This document shows, one piece after another, positions 25,981-36,339 of a stretch of 64,000 nt of DNA. A program made the translations under genes and the position numbers. This DNA is from Chloracidobacterium sp. N (GTDB taxonomy: Bacteria > Acidobacteriota > Blastocatellia > Chloracidobacteriales > Chloracidobacteriaceae), in assembly GCF_018304765.1 (NCBI RefSeq), contig NZ_CP072642.1, positions 231,501-295,500 on the forward strand, read 5' to 3'. The notes beneath the pieces are model-generated. The model had not been told where the DNA came from and searched no databases. It saw only the letters and a list, made by a program, of their open reading frames with translations. Positions within the stretch are counted from its first letter, which is position 1; each line of letters starts with the position of its first letter.

Positions 25981-26009
25981 ATTGTCAGGGAAGATGGCTT
26001 TCCATGCAA
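25981..26009 (-). promoter_or_regulatory. Candidate sigma-70 promoter for the methyltransferase-MTHFR gene
   Basis: On the minus strand TTGCAT (26009-26004), a 17-bp spacer and GACAAT (25986-25981) fit a sigma-70 promoter. The start would be near 25974, giving a leader of about 44 nt. I see no SAM or cobalamin riboswitch core in this leader. Confidence 0.5.
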
Positions 26010-26143
26010 CCTGCCGGCGAACGCCCGCCGGTTCCGGCGACCACCGGAGTTGTCCGCTGTCCGCTGATGGGTGCCGGCTTGCTTCCGCCCCTATTGCTTC
26101 TGCCTTTGGGCGCGTACTACAGTGATGCCGGAGAAACAACCCC

Positions 26144-26569
26144 ATGCGTGTGCAGCATTCCGGTCAGCACAAAACAGGTTGGCAGCAGGGCTTCGGGAGT
26201 TTTTTCCTGCTCTGGCTGCTGTTTGACCTGTGTGTGGTGCACCTGCTTTGCCCGCAGTACTCGGCCGGTGAACTTTTCGGGTGCGCTGTGCCGGCGGTTG
26301 TCGCTGTGCCCACTTCGGGAGACCTGGCGCCGGAAGACGGAGGTGTACCGCAATTGACAGCGGTTGCCCTCGGCGGCAGCGTGACCGAAAAAGGCGCTGT
26401 GGCACATTCCTGCCTGTGGAACACCCAGTCGGTGGTTGAATCTCCCCCCTTCGTCGTCCCGCCGCTGCACGGTATCCCGCTGGCGGCAGGCGCCCATGGC
26501 GACGACCTCCCGGTGTTCTACGCCCGCATGTTTCCCGGCGCGATTTTCCACCCACCACGACATTCCTGA
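26144..26569 (+). CDS. Small membrane or secreted protein preceding the RND efflux genes (hypothetical)
   Basis: A 141-residue frame with one hydrophobic helix near residues 17-36 (FGSFFLLWLLFDLCVVHLLC). The rest is hydrophilic to neutral with scattered Cys and His (LLCPQYS, VAHSCLWN) and a C-terminal HPPRHS. GGAG lies about 10 nt before the ATG. The next gene on this strand is the RND adaptor, 87 nt away. Short membrane-anchored proteins with a similar layout often stand in front of heavy-metal RND operons. Overlapping minus-strand frames have poorer composition. I do not recognise a family, so the gene is probable, not certain. Confidence 0.5.
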   Translation: MRVQHSGQHKTGWQQGFGSFFLLWLLFDLCVVHLLCPQYSAGELFGCAVPAVVAVPTSGDLAPEDGGVPQLTAVALGGSVTEKGAVAHSCLWNTQSVVESPPFVVPPLHGIPLAAGAHGDDLPVFYARMFPGAIFHPPRHS

Positions 26570-26656
26570 CCCAATGCCTGTTTGACGGCGGCTGGCGCCC
26601 GAAGCCGGGCCCGGCAGTCTGGCTTTCCACAAACAGATGAGGTCAGGAGTTGTGTC

Positions 26657-28075
26657 ATGACGACGGAAATCATGCCGGAGGTTTCTCCGGCTGTTGGTAC
26701 AGAAGTGTCCGGCGGCGGCGGAATGGCCCCGGTCACGCCGCCCCGGTGGGGACGCGGGTGGTCATCCTGGGCGGTTGCCCTGGGGCTTTTGGGAATTCTG
26801 GCGCTGGGCGGCTGGTGGCTTGTGGGTGCGCGCCGTTCGGCCGTCGTGGCCACACTGCCGGCAACGCCGCAGCCGAAAGCGGGCACGCCGGCGCTGCGGC
26901 TTGAGTCTCTGGACGGCGTACGCCTTGAGCCGGCAGAGACCGCCGCTGTGTCTGCGGAATGGCATGTCACCGGCACAGTCGAACTCAATCCCCAGGCGAA
27001 TGTTGTGATTGCGCCGCTGGTATCCGGGCACATCAGGCGGGTGCTGGTCACGCAGGGGACACGGGTGCGGGCCGGGCAACCGCTGGTGGTTCTCGACAGC
27101 CCGGAAATTGCTGACCTGCACGTACGGTTGCACGACGCCGAAACCCGCCGCGACATTGCCGCGCGCAACGTGCAGCGGGTCGAGCGCGATGAAAGCCGGG
27201 TGGCGCTCGTGCAGGCGCAGGCGCGCATGCATCAGGCGGAAGCCACCTTCGAGCGCATGAAACAGCTTTTCGAGGCCGGGGTGCTGTCGCGGCAGGAGTT
27301 GCAGGACGCCGAAACCGCCTATGCCACGGCCAAAGCCGAGTATGACTTTCAGAAAGTGGTCGGTCTGGAGCGTGATTTACGGGAGGCGCGGGCCGCACTT
27401 GAAGTCGCCACGGTGGAGGTCAGGCACATCCAGGATCAGCTTGCCGCGCTTGGCGCGCCGGCCGGTGCTTCCGATGACACGGCCCATCCGACGGCAGAAA
27501 TCACACTCGTTGCGCCGCTCTCCGGTCTGGTGACGGAACGAACGGCAAATGTCGGGGCGTTTGTCCCGGTTGGCACGCCGCTGCTGACGGTCGCTGACCT
27601 GCGGACGGTGTGGGTCATGGCGGCCGTTCCCGAAGCCCAGTTGGGGCAGGTACGCCTGGGGCAGCCGGTGACGGTTCACGCGCCAGTGCTTGGGGCAACG
27701 CCTGTGCGGGGGCGGGTGGCCTTTATCGAAGCGCAGATCAATGCCGACACCCGTACGGCGCGCGTCCGCATCGAGGTGCCCAATCCCGGCGAGCGTCTGC
27801 GGGCGGGGATGTTTGTCGAAGTCGCCCTGCTGTCACCGTCACCGGTAGCGCAGCTTGTCATTCCGGCGGCGGCCGTCCAGCGCATTGGCGCCCGAACGGT
27901 GGTGTTTGTCGCGGGAGCCGACCCCCACGAGTTTCACCCACGGGACATCGAGGTTGGAGCAATCCAGGGCGACAGCGTTGTGGTGCTGCGCGGTCTGGAA
28001 GTCGGTGAGCGCGTCGTGGTCGGGGGGGCGTTGGCGCTCAAAACCCAGCTTGTCGGCCTCGAAGCGGAGGAATAA
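26657..28075 (+). CDS. RND efflux periplasmic adaptor (membrane fusion protein, CusB/CzcB type)
   Basis: A 472-residue adaptor linking an inner-membrane RND pump to an outer-membrane channel. There is a transmembrane anchor at about 35-57 (AVALGLLGILALGGWWLV). A split lipoyl domain (VIAPLVSGHIRRVLVTQGTRV at its first half and TLVAPLSGLVTERTANVGA at its second) flanks a coiled-coil hairpin (about 150-245). A beta-barrel (PVTVHAPVLGATPVRGRVAFI) and a membrane-proximal domain follow. The ATG at 26657 has CAGGAG 7 nt upstream. It is spaced 3 nt from the pump gene. No His/Met-rich metal-binding tail is visible. Confidence 0.94.
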   Translation: MTTEIMPEVSPAVGTEVSGGGGMAPVTPPRWGRGWSSWAVALGLLGILALGGWWLVGARRSAVVATLPATPQPKAGTPALRLESLDGVRLEPAETAAVSAEWHVTGTVELNPQANVVIAPLVSGHIRRVLVTQGTRVRAGQPLVVLDSPEIADLHVRLHDAETRRDIAARNVQRVERDESRVALVQAQARMHQAEATFERMKQLFEAGVLSRQELQDAETAYATAKAEYDFQKVVGLERDLREARAALEVATVEVRHIQDQLAALGAPAGASDDTAHPTAEITLVAPLSGLVTERTANVGAFVPVGTPLLTVADLRTVWVMAAVPEAQLGQVRLGQPVTVHAPVLGATPVRGRVAFIEAQINADTRTARVRIEVPNPGERLRAGMFVEVALLSPSPVAQLVIPAAAVQRIGARTVVFVAGADPHEFHPRDIEVGAIQGDSVVVLRGLEVGERVVVGGALALKTQLVGLEAEE

Positions 28076-28078
28076 GCC

Positions 28079-31000
28079 ATGCTTGACCGTATCCTGCGCT
28101 TTTCGGCCAACCATCCGCTGCTCATACTCATCGGCGTCCTGCTGCTCGTGCTGGCCGGGCTGGATGCGTTCCGGCGGCTGCCGATTGATGCCGTGCCGGA
28201 TGTCACCAACAACCAGGTTCAGATACTGACGTCCGCGCCCGCCCTGACACCGCTGGAAATCGAACGCCAGGTAACGTTTCCGATTGAAACGGCGCTGGCC
28301 GGACTGACCGGCGTCGAGGAAATCCGCTCCCTGTCGAAGTTTGGTCTCTCGGCCGTCACTGTCGTCTTTGATGATGACATGGACATTTACCGGGCGCGGC
28401 AGTTGGTTTTTGAACGGTTGGCAGCCGCGCGCGATCAGATTCCGCCGGGTAGTGGTGCACCAATGCTGGGCCCCATCACAACCGGTCTGGGGGAGGTCTA
28501 TCAGTATGAGCTGCGCGCCGCGCCCGGCAGTGGTTACGACGCCATGGGGCTGCGGACCATCCAGGATTGGATTGTCCGGCGGCAGTTGCTGGGAACGCCG
28601 GGTGTCGCTGAGGTCAACAGTTACGGCGGTTTGAGCAAGCAGTATCAGGTGCGGATTGAGCCATCCCGGCTTCAGGCGTACGGTCTGACGCTGCGGGAGG
28701 TCATGGATGCCGTTGTCCGCAACAACGCCAACGTGAGCGGCGGGGCGATTGTCCACGCCCAGGAGCAGTACCTGTTGCGTGGCTTGGGACTGGCGCAATC
28801 GGTGGAAGACCTGGCGCAGATTGTCGTGGCAACCGGACGCGGCGGGACACCCATCCTGGTGCGCGACCTGGGCGAGGTTGTCTGTGCGCCGCCCGCTGTA
28901 CGGCAGGGGGCAGTAACGGCCGACGGCACTGGCGAAACCGTCTGCGGCATTGCGCTGATGCTCAAGGGCGCCAACGCCCGGACGGTGACGCAGAACGTGG
29001 CCGAACGGCTGGCCGAAATTGCGCCGACGTTACCGCCCGGCGTGCACATCGTGCCGTTTTATGACCGGGCCGAACTGGTTGGGCGCACCATCCGCACGGT
29101 GATCTGGAACCTGACCGAAGGGGCGCTGATTGTCATCGGTGTCCTGGTCCTGCTGCTGGGTCACTGGCCGTCGGCGCTGCTGGTCGCCACGGTGATTCCG
29201 CTCTCGATGCTGGGCGCTGCCGTCGGCATGCAGATGCTGGGACTGTCGGGCAACCTGATGAGTTTGGGGGCGATTGATTTTGGTCTCATCGTGGATGGGG
29301 CTGTCATCCTGACGGAAAACAGCATCCGGCGGGTTGCCGAGCATCAGCATGCGCTTGGGCGGCGGCTGACCACGGCGGAACGGCAGGAGGTCGTGGTGGC
29401 GGCCTCAAGCGAGGTGCGGCGCGCCACGATGTTCGGCGAGATCATCATTGCCCTGGTGTATGTCCCGTTGCTGGCCCTGCGCGGCATCGAGGGAAAAATG
29501 TTTGCGCCCATGGCGCTGACCGTCATGTGCGCGCTGGCCAGTGCGGCGGTACTGTCGTTGACCTATATCCCGGCGATGCTGGTCTTTGTCCTGCGCGGCT
29601 TCGTTGCGGAGCATGAAGTCTGGCTCATCCGCCTGGCCAAGCGCGGTTACGGCCCCGTCTTTGCGTGGATGCGGCGGCAGCGCGCCCAGGCCACGGCAGT
29701 GGCTTTTGGACTGGTGCTGCTGTCCGGCGCGCTGGTGATGTCGCTGGGGGCGGAGTTCATTCCACGTCTGGAAGAAGGGGCGCTGGCGGTGCAGATACAG
29801 CGCCTGCCCAGTGTGTCGGTTGCCGAAGCCGTCCGCACGGCCACCGAAGCCGAACGGGTGCTGCTGGAATTCCCGGAAGTGACCAAGGTCGTCACGAAAA
29901 ACGGCAGTGCCGAAATTGCCACCGATCCGATGGGGATTGAGTTGGGCGACATGTACATCGGGTTGAAGCTGCCCGCCGAATGGAAGACGGCCCGAACCCG
30001 CGAAGAGCTGGTGGCGGCGATGGCCGCGGCGCTGCGGCAGCGGATTCCTGAAGCGCATTTCAGCTTCAGCCAGCCCATTGAGCTGCGGGTGTCGGAACTC
30101 ATTTCGGGCGTCAAGTCGGATGTCGCGGTCAAGGTCTTTGGGGATGATCTGGAGGTGCTGCGTGACCGGGCGGAACGGATTGCCCAGGTGCTCACCCGGG
30201 TTCCCGGCGCGGCGGATGTCAAACTGGAAACGATTGCCGGCATCCCGCAGGTACAGATTGTGCCCAACCGCCCGGCGCTGGCGCGGTACGGTCTGAGTGT
30301 CGAGGATGTCAACCTGCTGGTGGAATCACTTGTGGTCGGGCGGGAAGTCGGCACGGTCTATGAAGGCGAACGGCGTTTTCCGCTGGTCGTGCGTCTTGAT
30401 GAGACCAGCGCCCGCCGGATCGAGGACATTGCCGCCCAGGTGCTTTTGACGCCGACTGGTGCGCGGGTGCCGTTGGCGGCCGTGGCTGAGGTGACGCTGG
30501 TCGAGGGGCCCGCCCAGGTGTCACGTGAACACGGCCGGCGCCGGATGGTGGTCGAGTGCAACGTACGTGGGCGGGATGTGGCCGGCTTCGTTGCCGAGGC
30601 CCAGTCCAAACTCAAGGCGTCCGTGGACCTGCCGCCCGGCTACCGGTTGGTGTTCGGAGGCCAGTTTGAGAACCTGCAGCGGGCCGCGGCCCGGCTGGCG
30701 GTGGTCGTTCCGGTGGCCCTGTTGCTGATTTACGCACTGCTTTATACCTCGTTCGGGCAGGCACGGGCGGCGGCGCTGGTCTTTACCGGCGTGCCTTTTG
30801 CCGCCGTAGGTGGCGTGGCGGCGCTGGCGCTGCGCGGTATGCCGTTTTCCATCTCGGCCGGCGTTGGCTTTATTGCCCTGTTTGGCGTGGCGGTGCTCAA
30901 CGGGTTGGTGCTGGTGTCGGCCATGAAGCAACTGCGGCGGCAGGGCTTGACGCTGGAAGCCGCCGTGCGCGAGGGGGCGCTGACGCGCGTGCGTCCGGTA

Positions 31001-31195
31001 CTGACCACGGCGCTGGTGGCAAGCCTGGGCTTTTTGCCCATGGCTACGGCCACTTCGGCCGGCGCAGAAGTGCAACGGCCGCTTGCCACGGTCGTCATCG
31101 GCGGGTTAGTGACAGCCACGCTGTTGACCCTGCTTCTGTTGCCGGCGCTGTATGAATGGGTGGAGCAGGCAGCAGACACACCGGAAGGGAGATGA
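28079..31195 (+). CDS. Heavy-metal efflux RND pump, CzcA-like
   Basis: A 1038-residue inner-membrane antiporter of the HME-RND family. It starts with a first helix (HPLLILIGVLLLVLAGLDAF) and the family's LPIDAVPDVTNNQVQI. The fourth-helix proton relay reads IDFGLIVDGAVILTEN, with D400, D406 and E413. This is the CzcA-type (Zn/Co/Cd) signature; CusA copper pumps differ here. Two large periplasmic loops and the usual twelve helices are evident (MSLGAEFIPRLEEGAL, VGFIALFGVAVLNGLVL). The adaptor lies directly upstream, but no outer-membrane factor gene is found nearby, so a TolC-like partner must be encoded elsewhere. Confidence 0.96.
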   Translation: MLDRILRFSANHPLLILIGVLLLVLAGLDAFRRLPIDAVPDVTNNQVQILTSAPALTPLEIERQVTFPIETALAGLTGVEEIRSLSKFGLSAVTVVFDDDMDIYRARQLVFERLAAARDQIPPGSGAPMLGPITTGLGEVYQYELRAAPGSGYDAMGLRTIQDWIVRRQLLGTPGVAEVNSYGGLSKQYQVRIEPSRLQAYGLTLREVMDAVVRNNANVSGGAIVHAQEQYLLRGLGLAQSVEDLAQIVVATGRGGTPILVRDLGEVVCAPPAVRQGAVTADGTGETVCGIALMLKGANARTVTQNVAERLAEIAPTLPPGVHIVPFYDRAELVGRTIRTVIWNLTEGALIVIGVLVLLLGHWPSALLVATVIPLSMLGAAVGMQMLGLSGNLMSLGAIDFGLIVDGAVILTENSIRRVAEHQHALGRRLTTAERQEVVVAASSEVRRATMFGEIIIALVYVPLLALRGIEGKMFAPMALTVMCALASAAVLSLTYIPAMLVFVLRGFVAEHEVWLIRLAKRGYGPVFAWMRRQRAQATAVAFGLVLLSGALVMSLGAEFIPRLEEGALAVQIQRLPSVSVAEAVRTATEAERVLLEFPEVTKVVTKNGSAEIATDPMGIELGDMYIGLKLPAEWKTARTREELVAAMAAALRQRIPEAHFSFSQPIELRVSELISGVKSDVAVKVFGDDLEVLRDRAERIAQVLTRVPGAADVKLETIAGIPQVQIVPNRPALARYGLSVEDVNLLVESLVVGREVGTVYEGERRFPLVVRLDETSARRIEDIAAQVLLTPTGARVPLAAVAEVTLVEGPAQVSREHGRRRMVVECNVRGRDVAGFVAEAQSKLKASVDLPPGYRLVFGGQFENLQRAAARLAVVVPVALLLIYALLYTSFGQARAAALVFTGVPFAAVGGVAALALRGMPFSISAGVGFIALFGVAVLNGLVLVSAMKQLRRQGLTLEAAVREGALTRVRPVLTTALVASLGFLPMATATSAGAEVQRPLATVVIGGLVTATLLTLLLLPALYEWVEQAADTPEGR

Positions 31196-31201
31196 GTCAG
31201 C

Positions 31202-31933
31202 GTGGCCGAACTGCCGATTTATCACGATTCCTACCGCCCTTCATCGAACTGGGCGAAGCGACTTGAAGCGGCCCGGCAGGCGCACCCGGCTGCGGCCGTT
31301 CTGGCGGCGCAGCCACGGTGGCTGCCGAAGTGGATTGCCGGGCTGGAAGCTTATGCCGTGCCACCGTTTGATACGGCGTCGGATGCGACAACGCCGGCTG
31401 CTCTGGAAAGGGCTGCGCGGTGGCTGCTGGCGCGGGCAACCGCCAAGCCCGGAGACCAGCGGGATGCCCTGACGATGGACGATCTGGAAACGGCCTGCCG
31501 CGAACTCGTCGGGGAACAGGGAGACACCGTTCAGGTGTGGCGTACCGCTGCGGGCCGGCCCCAGGTGGAGACCCACCAGCCGGCCGCGCCGGCCGCCTTG
31601 CCGGTGCTTTTGGAGATGACCCTTGACTGGTTCACCACCGATGCCTTTGCCGAACTGCATCCCGTCGAGCAGGCGGGCCTGTTTCACCTGCGCCTGCTCG
31701 ATCTCCAGCCCTTTGCCGCCCGGACAAACACCCTCGTGCGCCTGCTGTCCAGTTTTTATGTCCTGCGGGCTGGCTTTCCGCCCATCATACCCGTCGCTGA
31801 AGAACAGTCGGCCTATCGGGATGTTGTCGGGTATGCTTTCCAAATGATCACGCAGCCCGGGGTGGAACTGTTTGCCCGCTGGCTGCTGGCGGCTTACAGC
31901 CTCATCGAGACGGAGCAGGAGGAACGACGGTGA
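31202..31933 (+). CDS. Fic-fold protein with degenerate active-site motif
   Basis: A 243-residue protein starting with GTG (31202), AAGGGAG about 9 nt upstream. The stretch HPVEQAGLFHLRLLDLQPF and what follows (153-190) align by pattern with the Fic core helix-loop-helix. The signature HPFxxGNGRxxR has become QPFAARTNTLVR (169-180): only P, F and the last R remain. The catalytic histidine and the anion-binding GNGR are lost, so AMPylation is unlikely by the standard mechanism. It begins 6 nt after the RND pump gene and overlaps the MBL gene by 4 nt. It may be a structural or regulatory pseudoenzyme. The Fic assignment is by motif pattern only. Confidence 0.68.
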   Translation: MAELPIYHDSYRPSSNWAKRLEAARQAHPAAAVLAAQPRWLPKWIAGLEAYAVPPFDTASDATTPAALERAARWLLARATAKPGDQRDALTMDDLETACRELVGEQGDTVQVWRTAAGRPQVETHQPAAPAALPVLLEMTLDWFTTDAFAELHPVEQAGLFHLRLLDLQPFAARTNTLVRLLSSFYVLRAGFPPIIPVAEEQSAYRDVVGYAFQMITQPGVELFARWLLAAYSLIETEQEERR

Positions 31934-32577
31934 GATTTTTCCGTGTCACGACGGGTGTATTTCAGGCGCATACGTACTTTCTCATCTGCGAGCAGACCCG
32001 CCAGACGCTGGTCATCGATCCCGGTGAGGAGTTCGATGCCATTGCCGATGCCATTCAGAAAGAACGGCTGGACGTGGTGCGGATTGTGGTCTCTCACGCC
32101 CACCTGGATCACTTCTGGAGCGCCGGGGCGCTCCGGGACATGACGGGCGCACCGATTCATCTGCATCCGGCAGATGACTTTCTCTACACACAGTTGCCAG
32201 AGCAAGGCTCGTGGTTTGGGTTTGATCTGGAGGATGCGCCGCCGGTGGAGGTGTATCTGAAAGACGGCGACGTACTCACCTTCGGGCGTGAGCAGGTCAG
32301 GGTGCGTCACGTGCCCGGGCATTCACCTGGACACGTGATGCTGTACAACGAAACCGATGCGTGGGTGGGTGACTGTCTGTTTGCTTCGTCGGTTGGGCGG
32401 GTGGACCTGCCTGGCGGCGACGGCCCAACGTTGATCAACTCAATTGAAGAACGCATCGTGACCTTGGGTGAGCACTACCGCATTCATCCCGGCCACGGGC
32501 CGTCAACGACGGTGGCCCGTGAATTGGACGACAACCCGTTCCTGACCGGTCGCCTTCCGGGCATGAGCCGACGGTGA
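31930..32577 (+). CDS. Metallo-beta-lactamase-fold hydrolase (glyoxalase II-like)
   Basis: A 215-residue single-domain hydrolase. The binuclear metal site is complete: SHAHLDH (H56, H58, D60, H61), GHSPGH (H131/H135), GDCLFA (D148) and HPGHGPST (H189). The layout fits the YcbL/GloB-like group that hydrolyses thioesters such as S-D-lactoylglutathione, but other substrates are possible. The GTG start at 31930 overlaps the stop of the Fic-like gene (GTGA), indicating translational coupling. No signal peptide is seen, so it is cytosolic. Confidence 0.92.
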   Translation: MRFFRVTTGVFQAHTYFLICEQTRQTLVIDPGEEFDAIADAIQKERLDVVRIVVSHAHLDHFWSAGALRDMTGAPIHLHPADDFLYTQLPEQGSWFGFDLEDAPPVEVYLKDGDVLTFGREQVRVRHVPGHSPGHVMLYNETDAWVGDCLFASSVGRVDLPGGDGPTLINSIEERIVTLGEHYRIHPGHGPSTTVARELDDNPFLTGRLPGMSRR

Positions 32578-32611
32578 GGTTGCGGGCGTGCAGCGGGGGC
32601 CAACCCGTGAA

Positions 32612-32821
32612 CTAAAACTTCGTGATGCTGATGTCTTCGGCCCGCTCTTCCGGTCTGGTCAGGAAGAAGCCAAGGGCTGAACCGCCAGCCGCCACAAAAC
32701 ACACGACAGCAATCCAGAACTTGTAGGTCTCTGTCGAGGATGCCTGGCTCATGTACATCCAGGCCCCGACAATCGCCAACAGAATCGCAGCACCGAGCAA
32801 TCCAATCCGAAGAGGGGACAT
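32612..32821 (-). CDS. Small two-helix membrane protein (hypothetical)
   Basis: A 69-residue protein with two predicted transmembrane helices (about 5-23 and 36-54) and a charged C-terminal tail (TRPEERAEDISITKF). Composition and spacing are typical of real small membrane proteins, and a promoter-like sequence stands about 100 nt upstream on the same strand. It converges on the MBL gene (34-nt gap). I recognise no family and assign no function. Confidence 0.6.
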   Translation of the reverse strand: MSPLRIGLLGAAILLAIVGAWMYMSQASSTETYKFWIAVVCFVAAGGSALGFFLTRPEERAEDISITKF

Positions 32822-32925
32822 ACGCTTAGCCTCCAGGGTGTGACAGGTGGTGGGGTGAACGTCAGGTGGCTGAAGCGCCTGCCGGGTTCAGCGCACCTGC
32901 CATCTTAGGTCTTCCAAGTGTAAAC

Positions 32926-32955
32926 ATTATCACATGCGGAGGGGGCTGCGGCCAA
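32926..32955 (-). promoter_or_regulatory. Candidate promoter for the small membrane protein gene
   Basis: On the minus strand TTGGCC (32955-32950), an 18-bp spacer and GATAAT (32931-32926) with TGT just before the -10 form an extended -10 type promoter. Transcription would begin near 32919. Confidence 0.35.
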
Positions 32956-32985
32956 GTCGGGCCGGCAAGGTGGAAAAGAAAGGCG

Positions 32986-33013
32986 TTGCAATCCGTGAAC
33001 GATGTGCTATCAT
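32986..33013 (+). promoter_or_regulatory. Promoter of the tRNA-tuf operon
   Basis: TTGCAA (32986-32991), a 16-bp spacer and TATCAT (33008-33013) lie about 50 nt before tRNA-Thr(TGT). The tRNAs and tuf that follow are closely spaced on one strand, so this is probably the main promoter of the cluster. Confidence 0.6.
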
Positions 33014-33060
33014 CGTGGCTTTTCCAGGCAATCATGGTGTGTGTCACCAAGGAGGTTTTT

Positions 33061-33133
<73 letters not shown>

Positions 33134-33150
33134 CTTCACAAAGGATCGTT

Positions 33151-33237
33151 GCAGGGGTGGCCGAGCGGTCAATGGCAGCAGACTGTAAATCTGCCCTCCG
33201 AGTGAGTTCACAGGTTCGAATCCTGTCCCCTGCACCA
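33151..33237 (+). tRNA. tRNA-Tyr(GTA)
   Basis: The acceptor GCAGGGG pairs with CCCCTGC (33227-33233). The anticodon stem GCAGA/TCTGC encloses CTGTAAA with anticodon GTA. The long variable arm expected of bacterial tRNA-Tyr is present and CCA is encoded. Confidence 0.96.
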
Positions 33238-33249
33238 GCTTGGACCCGA

Positions 33250-33324
<75 letters not shown>

Positions 33325-33329
33325 TCCGC

Positions 33330-33402
<73 letters not shown>

Positions 33403-33492
33403 CTCGCAATTTTTGCGCGCCGTCCACCCGAGCAGGTGAGCGACGCCCTATTTTTCGCGGTAACTCACGCGGCTATTCATCGAGGTTTTGAC

Positions 33493-34680
<1,188 letters not shown>

Positions 34681-34691
34681 ACCGGCTTTGC

Positions 34692-34767
<76 letters not shown>

Positions 34768-34830
34768 ATCCATTCCCTGGTGCGCCGGGCAGGTGCCTGT
34801 GCCGAGTTTAGAAGGTGTTCGGGGTATTTC

Positions 34831-35097
34831 ATGGAACGAGCTTCCGAAACAGTAACAGCACCGGAGAGCAAACCCTCCGTACCGGTTCCAAAACTGGCCG
34901 GTTGGTGGTCGTCCGGTATCCAGTTTCTCCGTGACACACGTAGTGAGCTCAGGAATGTAGTCTGGCCGACGCGCGAGGAAGTCTATGATACAACCCTTGT
35001 CGTCATCGGCATCGCGGTTTTCTTTGGTTTCTTTCTGTGGGGTGTGGATGTCGTGGTGACACGCCTCCTGGAAATGATCTTCAAGTGGTTGGCATAA
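34831..35097 (+). CDS. secE: Preprotein translocase subunit SecE
   Basis: An 88-residue SecE of the single-helix type. An N-terminal polar stretch precedes the conserved amphipathic helix [20 protein letters not shown] and one transmembrane helix ([21 protein letters not shown]). SecE clamps SecY in the inner-membrane Sec channel. The ATG at 34831 is the best start. nusG follows after 22 nt, as usual. Confidence 0.95.
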   Translation: MERASETVTAPESKPSVPVPKLAGWWSSGIQFLRDTRSELRNVVWPTREEVYDTTLVVIGIAVFFGFFLWGVDVVVTRLLEMIFKWLA

Positions 35098-35119
35098 CGC
35101 GCGCCGGCTGAGACTGTAT

Positions 35120-35683
35120 ATGGCAAAGCGCTGGTACATCATTCATACCTATTCGGGACACGAGAAAAAGGTACGCGAGAGCCTGCAGAGCCGCCTCAAG
35201 GCCTACGGCATGGAAGACGAGGTGACGGAGGTGCTCATTCCTTCGGAAACCGTCGTCGAAATGCGCGGCAACAAGCGCGTCGAAACTTCGCGGATGATTT
35301 TTCCGGGCTACGTTCTCGTGCAGATTGAAACGAATGACGAAACCGGCGAAATGTCGGAGCGTGTCTGGCACACCATCAAAAACACCCCCAAAGTGACCAA
35401 CTTCATCGGCGGCCAGAAGCCGACGGCGCTCACTGAGGAAGAAGTCAATCAGATCATCAACCATGTCACCGAGACCACGGACCATCCAAAACCAAAGGTC
35501 ATGTTTTCCACTGGGGAGACCGTGCGCATCATCAGCGGTCCTTTCACCGGTTTTACCGGAGTGGTGGAAGAGGTCAATGCCGAACGCAGTACGCTGAAAG
35601 TCATGGTGACGATTTTCGGGCGGGCGACGCCAGTTGAGCTGGACTTCCTGGGTGTCGAAAAACCCAACTTCACTGAGTCCTGA
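35120..35683 (+). CDS. nusG: Transcription elongation/antitermination factor NusG
   Basis: A 187-residue NusG. The N-terminal NGN domain begins [20 protein letters not shown] and contains FPGYVLVQ, which contacts RNA polymerase. The C-terminal KOW domain is [22 protein letters not shown] near 130-151. The length is normal with no inserted domain. It is downstream of secE in the usual order. Confidence 0.97.
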   Translation: MAKRWYIIHTYSGHEKKVRESLQSRLKAYGMEDEVTEVLIPSETVVEMRGNKRVETSRMIFPGYVLVQIETNDETGEMSERVWHTIKNTPKVTNFIGGQKPTALTEEEVNQIINHVTETTDHPKPKVMFSTGETVRIISGPFTGFTGVVEEVNAERSTLKVMVTIFGRATPVELDFLGVEKPNFTES

Positions 35684-35817
35684 ACCCTGTCCGGCATCCT
35701 GAGCAGCGGACGGGAAACCCGTTGCCTGTGGGGTGTCCGATATGCTTTGTCATTGTCCGTCGTATGAGTGATGCCGGCTGCCCGGCTTCAGATAACCGAG
35801 TGATATAGACAAACGTT

Positions 35818-36243
35818 ATGGCAAAAAAAGTTACGGCATATATCAAGCTTCAAGTTCAGGCTGGAAAGGCCAATCCGGCCCCGCCGATTGGCCCTGCGCT
35901 GGGTCAGCATGGGGTCAACATCATGGAGTTCTGCAAGCAGTTCAATGCGCGCACGAGCGACATGGGAGACCTGAAAATTCCGGTCGTCATCACGGTCTAT
36001 GCGGACAAGTCATTTACCTTCGTGACGAAGACACCGCCCGTCCCTGACCTCATCAAAAAGACGTTGGGGATCACGAGCGGCGCGGCGCGGCCCGGACGGG
36101 AGCGGATTGGAAAGCTGACCATGGCGCAGGTGCGTCAGATTGCGGAGACCAAGATGCCGGATATGAACTGTGCTTCACTGGAAGCGGCCATCCGCTCGGT
36201 CAAAGGGACGGCCCGCAGCATGGGGCTCGAAGTGGTCGAATAA
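35818..36243 (+). CDS. rplK: 50S ribosomal protein L11
   Basis: A 141-residue L11. The N-terminal domain is [20 protein letters not shown], followed by [14 protein letters not shown], and the rRNA-binding C-terminal domain contains [19 protein letters not shown]. It forms the GTPase-associated centre with 23S rRNA. A gap of 134 nt follows nusG and may hold a separate promoter, but I see no clear consensus. Confidence 0.98.
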   Translation: MAKKVTAYIKLQVQAGKANPAPPIGPALGQHGVNIMEFCKQFNARTSDMGDLKIPVVITVYADKSFTFVTKTPPVPDLIKKTLGITSGAARPGRERIGKLTMAQVRQIAETKMPDMNCASLEAAIRSVKGTARSMGLEVVE

Positions 36244-36339
36244 GTATTGAACCGGCATACCACACCGGCCAGATTGGCTGCGCCGGTGATTTCAGGGAGC
36301 GACGGCAACGGTCGCGCTGGCACCTGAGAGGAGACGATT

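Noticed and set aside
25931-26143. SAM or cobalamin riboswitch before the methyltransferase gene
   Set aside because: No conserved riboswitch core is visible and the promoter-like site leaves only about 44 nt of leader.
26117-26632. Minus-strand frame over the small protein before the RND operon
   Set aside because: Its sequence is low in hydrophobic structure and has no start signal. The plus-strand frame has a clear membrane helix and operon context, though it is itself only probable.
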